In this document: positions 32,832 through 42,023 of the stretch, one piece after another
How the letters are laid out: each line of letters starts with the position of its first letter
How positions within the stretch are numbered: the stretch's first letter is position 1
Origin: Bacteroidales bacterium
Lineage (GTDB): Bacteria > Bacteroidota > Bacteroidia > Bacteroidales > UBA932
Reading direction: 5' to 3'
Length of the DNA stretch: 55,124 nucleotides
NCBI GenBank assembly: GCA_024398105.1
Contig: JAKSJP010000016.1
Location: 1 to 55,124 of the forward strand
Position numbers and translations under genes: made by a program
The notes under the pieces: generated by a model
The model's database searches: none
Told to the model about the DNA's origin: nothing
The model's input: only the letters and a program-made list of their open reading frames with translations

Positions 32832-35663
32832 CTAAAGGTTGAAGAGGTTAGGCTCGTCGTCCGGGATGTCGTCAAGACCGAGGTCGATGACGTCTCCTGG
32901 AACTGCGCCCTTCGAGCTGCTCTTGCGGCTCTTCTTCTTCGCTTCGGCTGCAGGAGCCTCCGGCTCGACTGCCTCTTCCGGTTCGAGGTCGAGTGCGACT
33001 ACGTCGTCAAGGATGTCGATCACTTCCTCCTCCTCGGCGGCTTCCTGTACCTCAGCCTCGGCCTGGACCTCGACTATGTCGTCCTCCGGCTTGTGCAGAG
33101 GCTCGATGAACTCGACCTTCGACAGATCGAGCGAGTGACACTTCTTACCCTTGGCGCTGACACCCTTCTTGCCGATGAATTCCTCTGCGTCGATAGCCTC
33201 CGGCTCCTTCGCGGCTGACTTTCCACCGAAGGTCACGAGGACCTGAGGGTGCTTGTCATCGCTGATGTCGACAAGGTATGAACCCTTGCTGTCTGAGATT
33301 ATGCTGACAGGGTTGTTGTCGCTCTGTGGGAAAGAGAATCTCTTGACATAGAATGCCTTGGCTGCAGCGTCCCAGTAGAGTGCCGTATATGTCTTTTCCT
33401 CGTCGAGCTTCTCGATACGCAGGAGATTGCCCTGGTACTTGCTGCTGAGGTCGTATGATGTCGTATAGTAAGTTCCGTCCTTGAAGATCGCGAGAATCTT
33501 CTCGTCGCCGCTGAACTGGCCGAGATGGAGTCCTCTTCCGTCCTCGTTGAGCCTCTGTACTTCCGACTCGTACCAGATATCCTTGCCACCGATGGTGGAG
33601 ATACCCTTGGATTTGAGCTGGATGCTCTTGATCGCGAACTTTGAGACGAGATTGCCTCGTGAAGCCTTTCCCTTTACACCGAGTTCGGAGAAGTCGTACT
33701 CGAGCACTGTCTTCTTGAGCTTCGGCTTCGGCCTGAGATAGATCTTGACGCTCTCGGCCTCTCCGTTATGGTTCGCTGTGAACCACATGATGCTTGAACC
33801 AGGCTTGCCGGTAGTGATGTCGTATTCCTTGTCTCTTGTGACAGAGGTGATGGCGAATCTCTTGGCATAGTAGGTACTTTCCTTTCCGTCGCGGTAGATG
33901 ACGTTGTAGATCGTCCTCTCGTCGTTCCTGTTGAAGACTCCTACGTAGAGAAGGTTCTCTCCGAAGAAGGCCTTGTCAGAAACCTTTGCGACACGGTACT
34001 TTCCGTCCTTGCTGATGACGATGATCTCAGAAAGGTCTGAGCAGTCGTCCACGAAGACTCCGTTGTCGTCCCTCTTGAGACCGATGCCGACGAAGCCTGC
34101 CTCGTAGTTGGCAAAGAGCTTCGCGTTGTTGTTCACGACCTTGGTAGCCGCGATGGTCTCGAAGTTTGTGATCTCGGTAAGCCTTGGGAAGTTCTTACCG
34201 TACTTTTTCTTGAGCGAGCTGAACCAGTCGATGGTGTACCTGACGATATGGTCGAGGTCGTACTGGATCTTTGCGATCTGCTCCTCGATGCTCCTGATCT
34301 TCTCGTCTACGACCTTCGTGTCGAACTTCGAGATCTTGCGCACAGGCTTCTCCACAAGCCTGAGGATATCGTCCATGGTGATCTCTCTCTTGACGAGGCT
34401 CTGGTACTCCTTCATCTTTGAGAACACCTCCTCGAGCTGTATCTCCCATGTCTTCTGGTCCTGCTCGAGTACCTTGTAGATACGGTTCTCGAAGAATATC
34501 CTCTCAAGTGAGTTCCAATGCCACTCGTCCTCGAGCTCTGCGAGCTTGATGCTCAGCTGCTGCGCAAGGATCTCCTTGGTGTGCTCAGTATCGTATTCGA
34601 GGATGTCGTTGACCGAAAGGAACTGAGGCTTGCTGTCCTTGATGACACAGGCGTTAGGCGCGATGTTGCACTCGCAGTCCGTGAATGCGTAGAGCGCGTC
34701 GATGGTCTTGTCCGGGGACACGTCGTTAGGAAGATGGATGATGATCTCGACCTTGTCGGTCGTCATGTCCTCGATCTTCTTGATCTTGATCTTGCCCTTG
34801 TCCTTGGCCTTGATGATGGATTCCTTGATGACATCGGAAGTCTTTCCGTATGGGATCTCGGTGATCGCGATAGTGTTCTTGTCGAGCTTCTCGATCCTTG
34901 CACGTACCTTCACGACACCGCCGCGATGGCCCTGCATGTACTTGCTGCAGTCTGCCATGCCTCCGGTAGGGAAGTCCGGGTACAGCTCGTACGGCTGGCC
35001 CTTGAGAATGGCGATCGAAGCGTCGATCAGCTCGTTGAAGTTATGAGGGAGGATCTTCGATGCCATACCTACGGCGATGCCCTCGGTTCCCTGTGCGAGG
35101 AGCAGAGGGAAACGGACAGGAAGTTCTGTAGGCTCCTGGTTTCGTCCGTCGTATGATGTCATCCAGTTGGTGACCTTAGGGTCGAAGATCACTTCCTTGG
35201 CGAATTTGCTGAGCCTTGCCTCGATGTATCGAGGGGCAGCGTTGCTGTCGCCGGTGAGTATGTTACCCCAGTTACCCTGGCAGTCGACCGCATAGCCTTT
35301 CTGGCCGAGCTGGACGAGGGCGCCGAGGATTGACTGGTCGCCGTGGGGATGGTACTGCATCGCCTGGCCGACGATGTTCGCTACCTTTGTGTAGCTTCCG
35401 TCGTCCATCTTGTACATGGCATGCAGGACTCGTCTCTGTACCGGCTTGAGGCCGTCCACGATATGAGGCACGGCTCTCTGGAGGATCACATAGGAAGAGT
35501 AGTCCAGGAACCATTCCCTGAACATTCCAGACAGTTTGTACTTGCTGCTGTTCTCACCAAGCAGTTTGTGGTATTTTCCGGATGGCGCAGCATCGGTCTC
35601 TTCAACCGGAGCTTCGTTCATCTCTTCGTCCATCGGCTGCATGTCTTCGTACTCTTCGCTCAT
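32832..35663 (-). CDS. parC: DNA topoisomerase IV subunit A
   Basis: Breaks and rejoins DNA to decatenate chromosomes. The 943-residue protein has the winged-helix and tower domain with catalytic Tyr146 in NAAPRYIEARLSKF, a coiled-coil region, and a beta-pinwheel C-terminal domain without a GyrA-box (QRRGGxG), which favours ParC over GyrA. The tail (about 850-943) is acidic and alanine-rich, ending in DDEPNLFNL. ATG 35663 is preceded by GGAGAGAG and gives a reasonable N-terminus; the open frame to 35738 overlaps era. At the quinolone-contact positions it reads HGDQSILG. The parE partner is not in the window. Confidence 0.92.
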   Translation of the reverse strand: MSEEYEDMQPMDEEMNEAPVEETDAAPSGKYHKLLGENSSKYKLSGMFREWFLDYSSYVILQRAVPHIVDGLKPVQRRVLHAMYKMDDGSYTKVANIVGQAMQYHPHGDQSILGALVQLGQKGYAVDCQGNWGNILTGDSNAAPRYIEARLSKFAKEVIFDPKVTNWMTSYDGRNQEPTELPVRFPLLLAQGTEGIAVGMASKILPHNFNELIDASIAILKGQPYELYPDFPTGGMADCSKYMQGHRGGVVKVRARIEKLDKNTIAITEIPYGKTSDVIKESIIKAKDKGKIKIKKIEDMTTDKVEIIIHLPNDVSPDKTIDALYAFTDCECNIAPNACVIKDSKPQFLSVNDILEYDTEHTKEILAQQLSIKLAELEDEWHWNSLERIFFENRIYKVLEQDQKTWEIQLEEVFSKMKEYQSLVKREITMDDILRLVEKPVRKISKFDTKVVDEKIRSIEEQIAKIQYDLDHIVRYTIDWFSSLKKKYGKNFPRLTEITNFETIAATKVVNNNAKLFANYEAGFVGIGLKRDDNGVFVDDCSDLSEIIVISKDGKYRVAKVSDKAFFGENLLYVGVFNRNDERTIYNVIYRDGKESTYYAKRFAITSVTRDKEYDITTGKPGSSIMWFTANHNGEAESVKIYLRPKPKLKKTVLEYDFSELGVKGKASRGNLVSKFAIKSIQLKSKGISTIGGKDIWYESEVQRLNEDGRGLHLGQFSGDEKILAIFKDGTYYTTSYDLSSKYQGNLLRIEKLDEEKTYTALYWDAAAKAFYVKRFSFPQSDNNPVSIISDSKGSYLVDISDDKHPQVLVTFGGKSAAKEPEAIDAEEFIGKKGVSAKGKKCHSLDLSKVEFIEPLHKPEDDIVEVQAEAEVQEAAEEEEVIDILDDVVALDLEPEEAVEPEAPAAEAKKKSRKSSSKGAVPGDVIDLGLDDIPDDEPNLFNL

Positions 35664-35689
35664 GTTCTCTCTCCTTGTGATGTTACAGT

Positions 35690-36586
35690 TTAGTCTTCGT
35701 ATCCGAACTTGCGCAGTTCCCTGCGGCTTGTCCTCCAATCCTGGTCAACCTTTACGAAAAGGCTCAGGAATACTTTCTTCTGGAAGAATTCCTCCATCTC
35801 GATCCTGGCGTCGGTGCCAAGCTTCTTGAGGGCTGAACCTCCCTTGCCGATGAGGATACCCTTCTGGGAATCTCTCATCACATAGATGACAGCGCTGATC
35901 TCGTAGCGCGTCTCACCTTCCTTGAACGCCTCTACCACGACCTCGCATGAGTATGGGATCTCCTGGTCGTAGTTGAGAAGGATCTTCTCCCTGATGATCT
36001 CAGATGCGAAGAACCTCAGGTTCCTGTCTGTGAATGCGTCCTTGTCGAACCATGCCGGTGCTACAGGGATCTTCTCGAGGACAGCGTTGAAGATGCTGTC
36101 GAGGTTGAACTTCTCCTGTGCGGACACAGGGTAGATCTCAGCCTCTGGAAGCTGCTCGTGCCACCACTGCATCAGCTCAACGACCTTCTTCTGGTCGCTG
36201 ACGTCGATCTTGTTGACAGCGATGATGACAGGACATCCGATCTTCTTGAGCTTCTCGATGTATTCTGCGTTCTTATCGCGCTTCTCTACAGTGTCTGTCA
36301 CATAGAGGATGATGTCCGCGTCACCGATGGCGGTGTCGACGAAGTTCATCATGTTCTGCTGCAGCCTGTAGTTAGGCTTGAGGATGCCAGGTGTGTCGGA
36401 GTAGACGATCTGCCAGTCTTCACCGTTGACGATTCCCATGATCCTGTGGCGGGTCGTCTGGGCCTTGGCGGTGACGATGCAGAGCTTCTCTCCTACAAGT
36501 GCATTCATAAGAGTGGATTTGCCGACATTCGGATTACCGATGATGTTGACAAATCCTGCTCTGTGCTTTGTAGAGGTCTCAGCCAT
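35690..36586 (-). CDS. era: GTPase Era
   Basis: Essential GTPase that assists 16S rRNA maturation and 30S assembly. The 298-residue protein has the G1 motif GNPNVGKS, G3 DTPG, G4 NKID and a C-terminal KH domain (GKGGSALKKLGTDARIEMEEFF) that binds the 3' end of 16S rRNA. The start ATG at 36586 overlaps the TAA of the upstream pseudouridine synthase by one base (TAATG); the longer open frame to 36643 is not used. Its neighbour also modifies rRNA, so the pair fits ribosome assembly. Confidence 0.96.
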   Translation of the reverse strand: MAETSTKHRAGFVNIIGNPNVGKSTLMNALVGEKLCIVTAKAQTTRHRIMGIVNGEDWQIVYSDTPGILKPNYRLQQNMMNFVDTAIGDADIILYVTDTVEKRDKNAEYIEKLKKIGCPVIIAVNKIDVSDQKKVVELMQWWHEQLPEAEIYPVSAQEKFNLDSIFNAVLEKIPVAPAWFDKDAFTDRNLRFFASEIIREKILLNYDQEIPYSCEVVVEAFKEGETRYEISAVIYVMRDSQKGILIGKGGSALKKLGTDARIEMEEFFQKKVFLSLFVKVDQDWRTSRRELRKFGYED

Positions 36587-38076
36587 TAAAGATATGCTCC
36601 CATTTTGAGAAGGTTGGCTTCGCCCTCTGTGAGGAATCTCCACTCGCCCTTCTTGAGACCCTTCTTTGTAAGACCTGCGAAGTATACTCTGTCGAGAGCC
36701 TTCACATCGTAGCCGAGAGATTCGAAGATTCTCCTGACGATGCGGTTCTTTCCTGAGTGGATCTCGATGCCGATCTTCCTGTGGTCCTCTGCGTCGATAT
36801 ATTCAAGCTCATCAGCCTTGATCTCACCGTCACCGAGGGTGATGCCCTTGAGGATTGAATCGAAATCCTCCTGTGACACAGGGTGGTCAAGGATTACCTG
36901 ATAGATCTTCTTCTTGTCGTATGAAGGATGTGTAAGCTTCTCTGCGATCTCGCCGTCGTTGGTGAGCATGAGGACACCTGTGGTGTTCTTGTCGAGCCTG
37001 CCTACAGGGAATACTCTGTACTCGCATCCCTTGATGAGGTCAATCACTGTCTTGTCAGCGTGAGGATCGCTTGCTGTGGTGACATAGCCCTTAGGCTTGT
37101 TCATCACGAGGTAGACCTTCTCCTCGCCCTTGAGCCTCTCGCCGTTGAACATGATCTCGTCCTTGAGAACGTTGACCTTTGTACCGAGCTCTGTCACTAC
37201 TACGCCGTTGACTGTCACGACGCCTGCCTGGATCATGGTATCTGCCTCACGACGTGAGCATACGCCTGAATTGGCGATGTACTTGTTGAGACGTACCTCC
37301 TCCTTGAACTCAGTGACAGGTGCGCTTACCTGTACGTCAGCGACGATAGGCTTGCGGTTTATCATGTTGTTGATTCCTGAATTCTCATCGTCGAAGCTGT
37401 AGAAGCTCTTCTTCTTGTTGTTGAAACCGCCCTTGCGCTTGTCGCCGAAGCCTGGCTTACCGAAACCTGGCTTGCGGAATCCGCCTCTGCCTGCTCCGTT
37501 CCTGCCTGCGCCGTAGCTGTTCCTATGCTCTCCATAGTTGTTGTTCCTGCGCTCTCCGTAGCTGCTTCTTCCTTCTGAGCTGTAGCTTCTGCCCTCTGAA
37601 TTGCCCTCAGAGTTGAATCTTCTGCCTTCAGAACTGAATCTTCTTTCGCCACCTCTGTTGGAGTTGAAGCTTCTGCGCTCTCCGTAGCTGCTTCTTCCTT
37701 CTGAGTTGTAGCTTCTGCCCTCTGAATTACCCTCAGAGTTGAATCTTCTGCCTTCAGAATTGAATCTTCTTTCGCCACCTCTGTTGGAGTTGAAGCTTCT
37801 GCGCTCTCCGTAGCTGCTTCTTCCTTCTGAGCTGTAGCTTCTTCCTTCTGAGCTTCTGCCCTCGGAATTGTAGCTTCTGTGCTCGCCATAGCTTCTACGC
37901 TCAGATGAACCGTAGCTGCTTCTGTGCTCGCCGTAGCTCCTCCTCTCGGAGTTGCCGTAGCTTCTGTTTGAGTCTGATCTGTCAGAAGAGCTGTAAGCTC
38001 TCTCGGAAACCCTAGGCCTTCTCGGTCTTAATTTCCTTCCTTCAGCGGAAAATCCGCCCTTGTTGTTTTCTTCCAT
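36586..38076 (-). CDS. rRNA pseudouridine synthase (RluB/RsuA family) with a long repetitive RGG/Ser-rich N-terminus
   Basis: Isomerises uridine to pseudouridine in rRNA. The C-terminal half (about 255-496) has an S4 RNA-binding domain (LNKYIANSGVCSRREAD) and the catalytic domain with Asp in GRLDKNTTGVLML. The first 240 residues are unusual: low-complexity Ser, Arg, Gly, Tyr, Asn and Glu, with a 42-residue unit (SSYGERRSFNSNRGGERRFN...) repeated about 2.3 times, then GAGRGGFRKPGFGKPGFG. Such basic, intrinsically disordered extensions occur in Bacteroidetes RNA proteins and may bind RNA or promote condensation. The gene is in the tonB-exbD-exbB to era run. Confidence 0.92.
   Translation of the reverse strand: MEENNKGGFSAEGRKLRPRRPRVSERAYSSSDRSDSNRSYGNSERRSYGEHRSSYGSSERRSYGEHRSYNSEGRSSEGRSYSSEGRSSYGERRSFNSNRGGERRFNSEGRRFNSEGNSEGRSYNSEGRSSYGERRSFNSNRGGERRFSSEGRRFNSEGNSEGRSYSSEGRSSYGERRNNNYGEHRNSYGAGRNGAGRGGFRKPGFGKPGFGDKRKGGFNNKKKSFYSFDDENSGINNMINRKPIVADVQVSAPVTEFKEEVRLNKYIANSGVCSRREADTMIQAGVVTVNGVVVTELGTKVNVLKDEIMFNGERLKGEEKVYLVMNKPKGYVTTASDPHADKTVIDLIKGCEYRVFPVGRLDKNTTGVLMLTNDGEIAEKLTHPSYDKKKIYQVILDHPVSQEDFDSILKGITLGDGEIKADELEYIDAEDHRKIGIEIHSGKNRIVRRIFESLGYDVKALDRVYFAGLTKKGLKKGEWRFLTEGEANLLKMGAYL
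37549..37842 (-). repeat. 126-bp in-frame tandem repeat inside the pseudouridine synthase gene
   Basis: Units begin at 37549, 37675 and 37801 (GCGCTCTCCGTAGCTGC on the plus strand), a period of exactly 126 bases or 42 codons. The first two units are nearly identical; the third matches for about 42 bases. Because the period is a multiple of three, copy number changes keep the frame. This suggests recent slipped-strand expansion. Confidence 0.9.
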
Positions 38077-38176
38077 AAATAACTGCCCTTTGCGGGACTT
38101 GATGATTTGAAATTGTTTGTGCTCTGGCTCACGCCAGTGTTTATGTTAACGTTAACTGAAATTCATGTCTGCTGCG

Positions 38177-38959
38177 TCATCGCAGCTTGAACACGTATGT
38201 GATTGTACCTTCCTGTACCGCAGGCGCGTTCGCGTCCTGGTTGAAGTGTGACTTCATCGCTGCCGCACGCGCTGCTGCAAGAAGTTCGCTGTTCGTAGTG
38301 GTCGAGCCTTCAGCGCCGGCCTTCGCCTGGGTGACGTTGCCGTACTGGTCGACGAGGACAGTCACTACGACCGTACCCTCTGCCTGGGTCTGGTAGCTTG
38401 GCTTCGGAAGTGCGCCGACGGTGTTCCTGCCCCTTACGTGGGCGTTAGGCTCGCCGCTGAGCTTTCCGTTGGTTGTGTTGCCTGACGCATGGCCTGCCTT
38501 CAGCGCATCGCTGACCTTCGAGGCGGTCTGAGCTGCGAGGGTGTCCTTGTCAGTCTTGTTGTCCGCCGCATGGAAGAGCGCCCTGTTGTTGATAGGCTTC
38601 TCTCTTGGCGGCTCATATTTCTCCACGTCGCCGAAATCGTCTACTGTCGCCTCTCTCTGGGTGTTGGCCTTCGTGCCCTGCTCCTGGGCCTCGGACTTCT
38701 GGACGAGGTCCACAGGACGGGTCCTGTCGACTTCTTCGGCCTGAGGCTGGTTGCCGCGCGGCTGCTGGAGCGGCCTAGGCTCTTCCTCCTGGGTGAAATC
38801 GATGAGGAAGGTCTGCTCTTGAGGAGGTGGGTAGATGTACTTGATGCCGGAGAATACTCCGAACACTACGACAAGAACATGCAGACCGGCCGCAAGTCCC
38901 GCTCCGATGAGCCTTCCGGTCGTATCCTGTCTCTTTCTTTCCTGTCTGTAGTCTGCCAT
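38177..38959 (-). CDS. tonB: TonB-family energy transducer
   Basis: Couples the inner-membrane proton gradient to outer-membrane transporters such as the SusC in this window. The 260-residue protein has one N-terminal membrane anchor (about 18-42, LIGAGLAAGLHVLVVVFGVFSGI), a long periplasmic spacer rich in Pro, Glu and Gln, and a C-terminal TonB-like domain with GTVVVTVLVDQYGNVTQAKA. It follows exbD by 5 bases, so the three-gene cassette is one transcript. Confidence 0.92.
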   Translation of the reverse strand: MADYRQERKRQDTTGRLIGAGLAAGLHVLVVVFGVFSGIKYIYPPPQEQTFLIDFTQEEEPRPLQQPRGNQPQAEEVDRTRPVDLVQKSEAQEQGTKANTQREATVDDFGDVEKYEPPREKPINNRALFHAADNKTDKDTLAAQTASKVSDALKAGHASGNTTNGKLSGEPNAHVRGRNTVGALPKPSYQTQAEGTVVVTVLVDQYGNVTQAKAGAEGSTTTNSELLAAARAAAMKSHFNQDANAPAVQEGTITYVFKLR

Positions 38960-38964
38960 GTCTT

Positions 38965-39375
38965 CTATTCAGGCTGTGTGGCGAGAATCACCTTGTAGTG
39001 GTTCCTCTTCGCGATGTTCATTACCGAGACGATTTCCCTTACAGGGACTGTCTCGTCTGCGTAGATCGAGAATGTAGGGTCCTCCTCGCTCTGGAGAAGC
39101 TCTACGAGTCCGTCCTCTACCTGGTCGAACGGAACAGATGTCTCGGATCCGTTGAGATGGTAGGTGTAGCTGTCATTGTGCCAATCCTTGATCGACACGC
39201 TCACCGTTGCCTTCGCCGATACCTGGCCCGTGCTCTTAGGAAGCAGGAGCTTCAGAGCGTTCGGGTTGACGAGCGTCGAAGTGATGAGGAAGAAGATTAG
39301 GAGCAGGAAGACAAGGTCTGTCATAGATGACATACCCATTTCCGACATGATCTTCGTGCGTCTCTTGAGTGCCAT
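38965..39375 (-). CDS. exbD: ExbD/TolR-family biopolymer transport protein
   Basis: Part of the proton-driven ExbB-ExbD motor that energises TonB. The 136-residue protein has a short cytoplasmic start, one membrane helix with the conserved Asp in MTDLVFLLLIFFLITSTLV, and a periplasmic domain ending with VSVMNIAKRNHYKVILAT. It sits 3 bases after exbB and 5 before tonB. Only one exbD is present; many Bacteroidetes have two. Confidence 0.94.
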   Translation of the reverse strand: MALKRRTKIMSEMGMSSMTDLVFLLLIFFLITSTLVNPNALKLLLPKSTGQVSAKATVSVSIKDWHNDSYTYHLNGSETSVPFDQVEDGLVELLQSEEDPTFSIYADETVPVREIVSVMNIAKRNHYKVILATQPE

Positions 39376-39378
39376 GTC

Positions 39379-40113
39379 TTATTCAGCGTTGTCAGCAGGT
39401 TCGTGAAGAAGGTCCATGAAGTCGATGGTAGCGCTCTCCATCTTGAACACGAGGTCAGAGATGTTGGAAGCGAGGTAGTTGTAGCCGAAGTAGGCCACGA
39501 TACCCACGATAAGACCGCCGACTGTTGTGATCATCGCGGTGTAGATACCGCTCGAGAGGAGGGTGATGTCGATGTTGTTGCCGGCCTGTGACATGTTGAA
39601 GAATGCCTGTACCATGCCGAGCACGGTGCCGAGGAATCCGATCATAGGGGCGCCGCCTGCGATTGTCGCGAGGATAGGGAGACCCTTCTCGAGTCTTGCG
39701 ACCTCAGCGTTGCCGACGTTCTCGACTGCTGTCTGGATGTCGCTGAGAGGACGTCCGATTCTCTCGATTCCCTTCTGCACGAGGCGTGCGACAGGCGAGT
39801 TGTACTTCTCGCAGAGGGTGGCTGCAGACTTGAGCTTGCCGTCATGGATGTAGTCCCTGATGTCGTTCATGAAGTTCTTGTCGATCTTGCCGGCTTCGTG
39901 GATCATGTACCACTTCTTTCCGAAGATGTAGATTGCGAGGATCGAAAGGACGAGGAGGACGATCATGAGGACGCCGCCCTTGGCTGCCATGCTGATGAGT
40001 GAATATGACATCTCCTGCTGCTGAGGAGCTGCCGCTGCTACGGGTGCGATTGATTCAGCTACATCGCTGACTACTTCTGCAAGACTGTCTGTCTGTAAGA
40101 GATTGAATAGCAT
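39379..40113 (-). CDS. exbB: ExbB/MotA/TolQ-family proton channel protein
   Basis: Inner-membrane channel subunit that with ExbD drives TonB. The 244-residue protein has a signal-like N-terminus, then three predicted membrane helices (about 50-70, 150-175, 195-215) with the family segment GLPILATIAGGAPMIGFLGTVLGMVQAF and GIYTAMITTVGGLIVGIVAYFGYN. First gene of the exbB-exbD-tonB cassette, with a -7 element upstream. Confidence 0.94.
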   Translation of the reverse strand: MLFNLLQTDSLAEVVSDVAESIAPVAAAAPQQQEMSYSLISMAAKGGVLMIVLLVLSILAIYIFGKKWYMIHEAGKIDKNFMNDIRDYIHDGKLKSAATLCEKYNSPVARLVQKGIERIGRPLSDIQTAVENVGNAEVARLEKGLPILATIAGGAPMIGFLGTVLGMVQAFFNMSQAGNNIDITLLSSGIYTAMITTVGGLIVGIVAYFGYNYLASNISDLVFKMESATIDFMDLLHEPADNAE

Positions 40114-40179
40114 AACTATGAAGTATCTTTAAGTTTCGTTGTGACAATGTCTGGCTGCATACACTATGCCACCAATTTG

Positions 40180-40187
40180 CAAAGATA
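40180..40187 (-). promoter_or_regulatory. -7 element of the exbB-exbD-tonB cassette
   Basis: On the minus strand TATCTTTG matches TAnnTTTG exactly, about 67 bases before the exbB start. No TTTG lies at 19-20 bases. The rest of the exbB-truA gap (40114-40227) shows no gene. Confidence 0.5.
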
Positions 40188-40227
40188 GACAAATTTTGCA
40201 GAAAATAGCCCTACGGGCTGGTAGAAA

Positions 40228-40995
40228 TCAATATTTTACATCGACCAGGAAAAGTGCATGGCCGGGGACTGATTCTCCTGCCGCGCAACGGTCGCCGGAT
40301 TCGAGGACCTCGAGTATCCATTCAGGCTTGTGGCGGCCTCTTCCGATGTCCACGAGAGTGCCTGTGATGGCACGTACCATGTTCCTGAGAAAACGGTCTG
40401 CAGTGATGTGGAAGGCCAGGTAGTCGCCTTCTTCGGCAGGGAATCCGAGCATCTTGACATGGTCCGGGACGTAGGTCACCCATTCGGCTCTGGTGATGGT
40501 GCAGACGGACGTCTTGTTGTTGCCTCCGGTCTTCTCGAAACAGCTGAAGTCGCGCTTTCCAAGGATCATGGCAGCCGCGCGGTTCATCGCATCGACATCA
40601 AGCGGATAGCCGCACCTCCAGGAGGTATCCTTGATGAACGGATCCTTGTTCCTGTTGAGGAAGTAGACATAGCTCCTCGAGACCGCTCCGAAGCGTGCGT
40701 GGAAATCCTCACCTATGGTGGTTATCTCGTGAATGGTCACCGTGGAAGGCAAAATGGCATTTAATTTGTAGCGGAAATCCCTCGCGTCAAGGTCACGCTG
40801 ACAGTCGAAATGGGCGCAGTAGCCGATGGCATGGACGCCAGTGTCTGTCCTTCCGGCTCCTGTGACAGTGATTTCCTTGCCCAGAAGAGTCGACAGGGCA
40901 TCCTGGAGACAACCCTGGACGGAAACGTCATGAGGCTGGATCTGCCAGCCGCGGAAAGCCGCTCCGTCGTAGCTCAATATGACCTTGTAACGCAT
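40228..40995 (-). CDS. truA: tRNA pseudouridine synthase A
   Basis: Makes pseudouridine at positions 38-40 of the tRNA anticodon arm. The 255-residue protein has the family start (MRYKVILSYDGAAFRGWQIQ), catalytic Asp in TVTGAGRTDTGVHA, and the ITADRFLRNMVRAITGTLVDIGRG block. Normal length. It is divergent from the moxR operon across only 35 bases. Confidence 0.96.
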   Translation of the reverse strand: MRYKVILSYDGAAFRGWQIQPHDVSVQGCLQDALSTLLGKEITVTGAGRTDTGVHAIGYCAHFDCQRDLDARDFRYKLNAILPSTVTIHEITTIGEDFHARFGAVSRSYVYFLNRNKDPFIKDTSWRCGYPLDVDAMNRAAAMILGKRDFSCFEKTGGNNKTSVCTITRAEWVTYVPDHVKMLGFPAEEGDYLAFHITADRFLRNMVRAITGTLVDIGRGRHKPEWILEVLESGDRCAAGESVPGHALFLVDVKY

Positions 40996-41014
40996 GTTTG
41001 AAAAAAGATTTTTG

Positions 41015-41045
41015 CAAAAATAACAATTTTATGGAGAGCGTAAAC
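41015..41045 (-). promoter_or_regulatory. Probable promoter of truA
   Basis: On the minus strand GTTT (41042-41045), 19 bases, then TATTTTTG (41015-41022), an exact -7 match. Transcription would start near 41008, about 13 bases before the truA ATG. It overlaps the first codons of moxR. Confidence 0.45.
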
Positions 41046-42023
41046 ATCAAAGAACTGAATGACCGCATCCAGCAGGAGAGTGCCTTCGTGGATCTCCTCT
41101 CGATGGAAATGGGCAAGGTGATCGTAGGCCAGAAGCAGCTTGTCGAGAACCTCATGATAGGTCTTCTCGCAAACGGACATATCCTTCTCGAGGGTGTCCC
41201 TGGTCTTGCGAAGACATTGGCTATCAATACACTCGCTCAGGCTGTCAACGCTGATTTCAGCCGTATTCAGTTTACTCCTGACCTCCTTCCAGCCGACCTC
41301 ACAGGTACCCTTATCTATTCTCAGAAGGACGGTCGTTTCGAAGTTCATAAAGGTCCTGTATTCGCAAACTTCGTACTTGCGGATGAGATCAACCGAAGCC
41401 CTGCGAAGGTCCAGTCGGCCCTTCTCGAGGCCATGCAGGAGCGTCAGGTGACAATCGGAGACGAGACTTTCAGGCTTCCTGACCCATTCCTCGTGATGGC
41501 GACCCAGAACCCTATCGAGCAGGAAGGTACATATCCTCTTCCAGAGGCCCAGGTGGACCGTTTCATGCTCAAGGTAGTAGTCTCATATCCTAAGAAGGAC
41601 GAGGAGCGCCAGATCATCAGGATGAACAACACAGGCGAGTTCCCTAAGGCACACGCAGTGATCGGCCCGGAGGACATCGTGCGCGCCCGCAAGGTCGTGA
41701 GGGATGTCTACATGGACGAGAAGATCGAGCGTTATATCGTCGACATCGTGAATGCTACCAGAAATCCTGAGGAGTACGGACTCAAGCATCTCAAGGACAT
41801 CATCGCATACGGTGGCTCGCCACGTGCCAGCATCTCGCTTTCAGCTGCTTCCAAGGCCTACGCCTTCATCAAAAGAAGAGGCTATGTCATCCCGGAGGAT
41901 GTCAGGGCAGTCTGCAACGAGGTTCTCCGCCACAGGATCGGTCTCACATACGAAGCTGAAGCTGAGAACGTGACGACCGAGAACATCATCTCAGAAGTAC
42001 TCAACGCCGTAATGGTTCCATAA
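41031..42023 (+). CDS. MoxR-family AAA+ ATPase of the Bat operon
   Basis: A chaperone-like AAA+ ATPase that partners with von Willebrand A-domain proteins. The 330-residue protein has Walker A GVPGLAKT, Walker B VLADEINR, sensor 1 in FLVMATQNPIEQEGTYPLPEAQ and a lid domain near YGGSPRASISL. ATG 41031 is chosen; the frame stays open to a TTG at 40998 that lies over the truA start. First gene of moxR, DUF58, membrane protein, batA-E. Its stop overlaps the next ATG by one base. Confidence 0.93.
   Translation: MESVNIKELNDRIQQESAFVDLLSMEMGKVIVGQKQLVENLMIGLLANGHILLEGVPGLAKTLAINTLAQAVNADFSRIQFTPDLLPADLTGTLIYSQKDGRFEVHKGPVFANFVLADEINRSPAKVQSALLEAMQERQVTIGDETFRLPDPFLVMATQNPIEQEGTYPLPEAQVDRFMLKVVVSYPKKDEERQIIRMNNTGEFPKAHAVIGPEDIVRARKVVRDVYMDEKIERYIVDIVNATRNPEEYGLKHLKDIIAYGGSPRASISLSAASKAYAFIKRRGYVIPEDVRAVCNEVLRHRIGLTYEAEAENVTTENIISEVLNAVMVP

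Noticed and set aside
34518-35156. 212-codon open frame on the plus strand inside parC
   Set aside because: It is antisense to a clear parC, is rich in Leu/Asp/Val as expected of the complementary strand of a GC-rich gene, and shows no domain or ribosome-binding site.
37362-37889. 175-codon frame on the minus strand, rich in Ala/Glu/Thr repeats
   Set aside because: It is another frame of the 126-bp repeat within the pseudouridine synthase gene, whose own frame encodes the S4 and catalytic domains.
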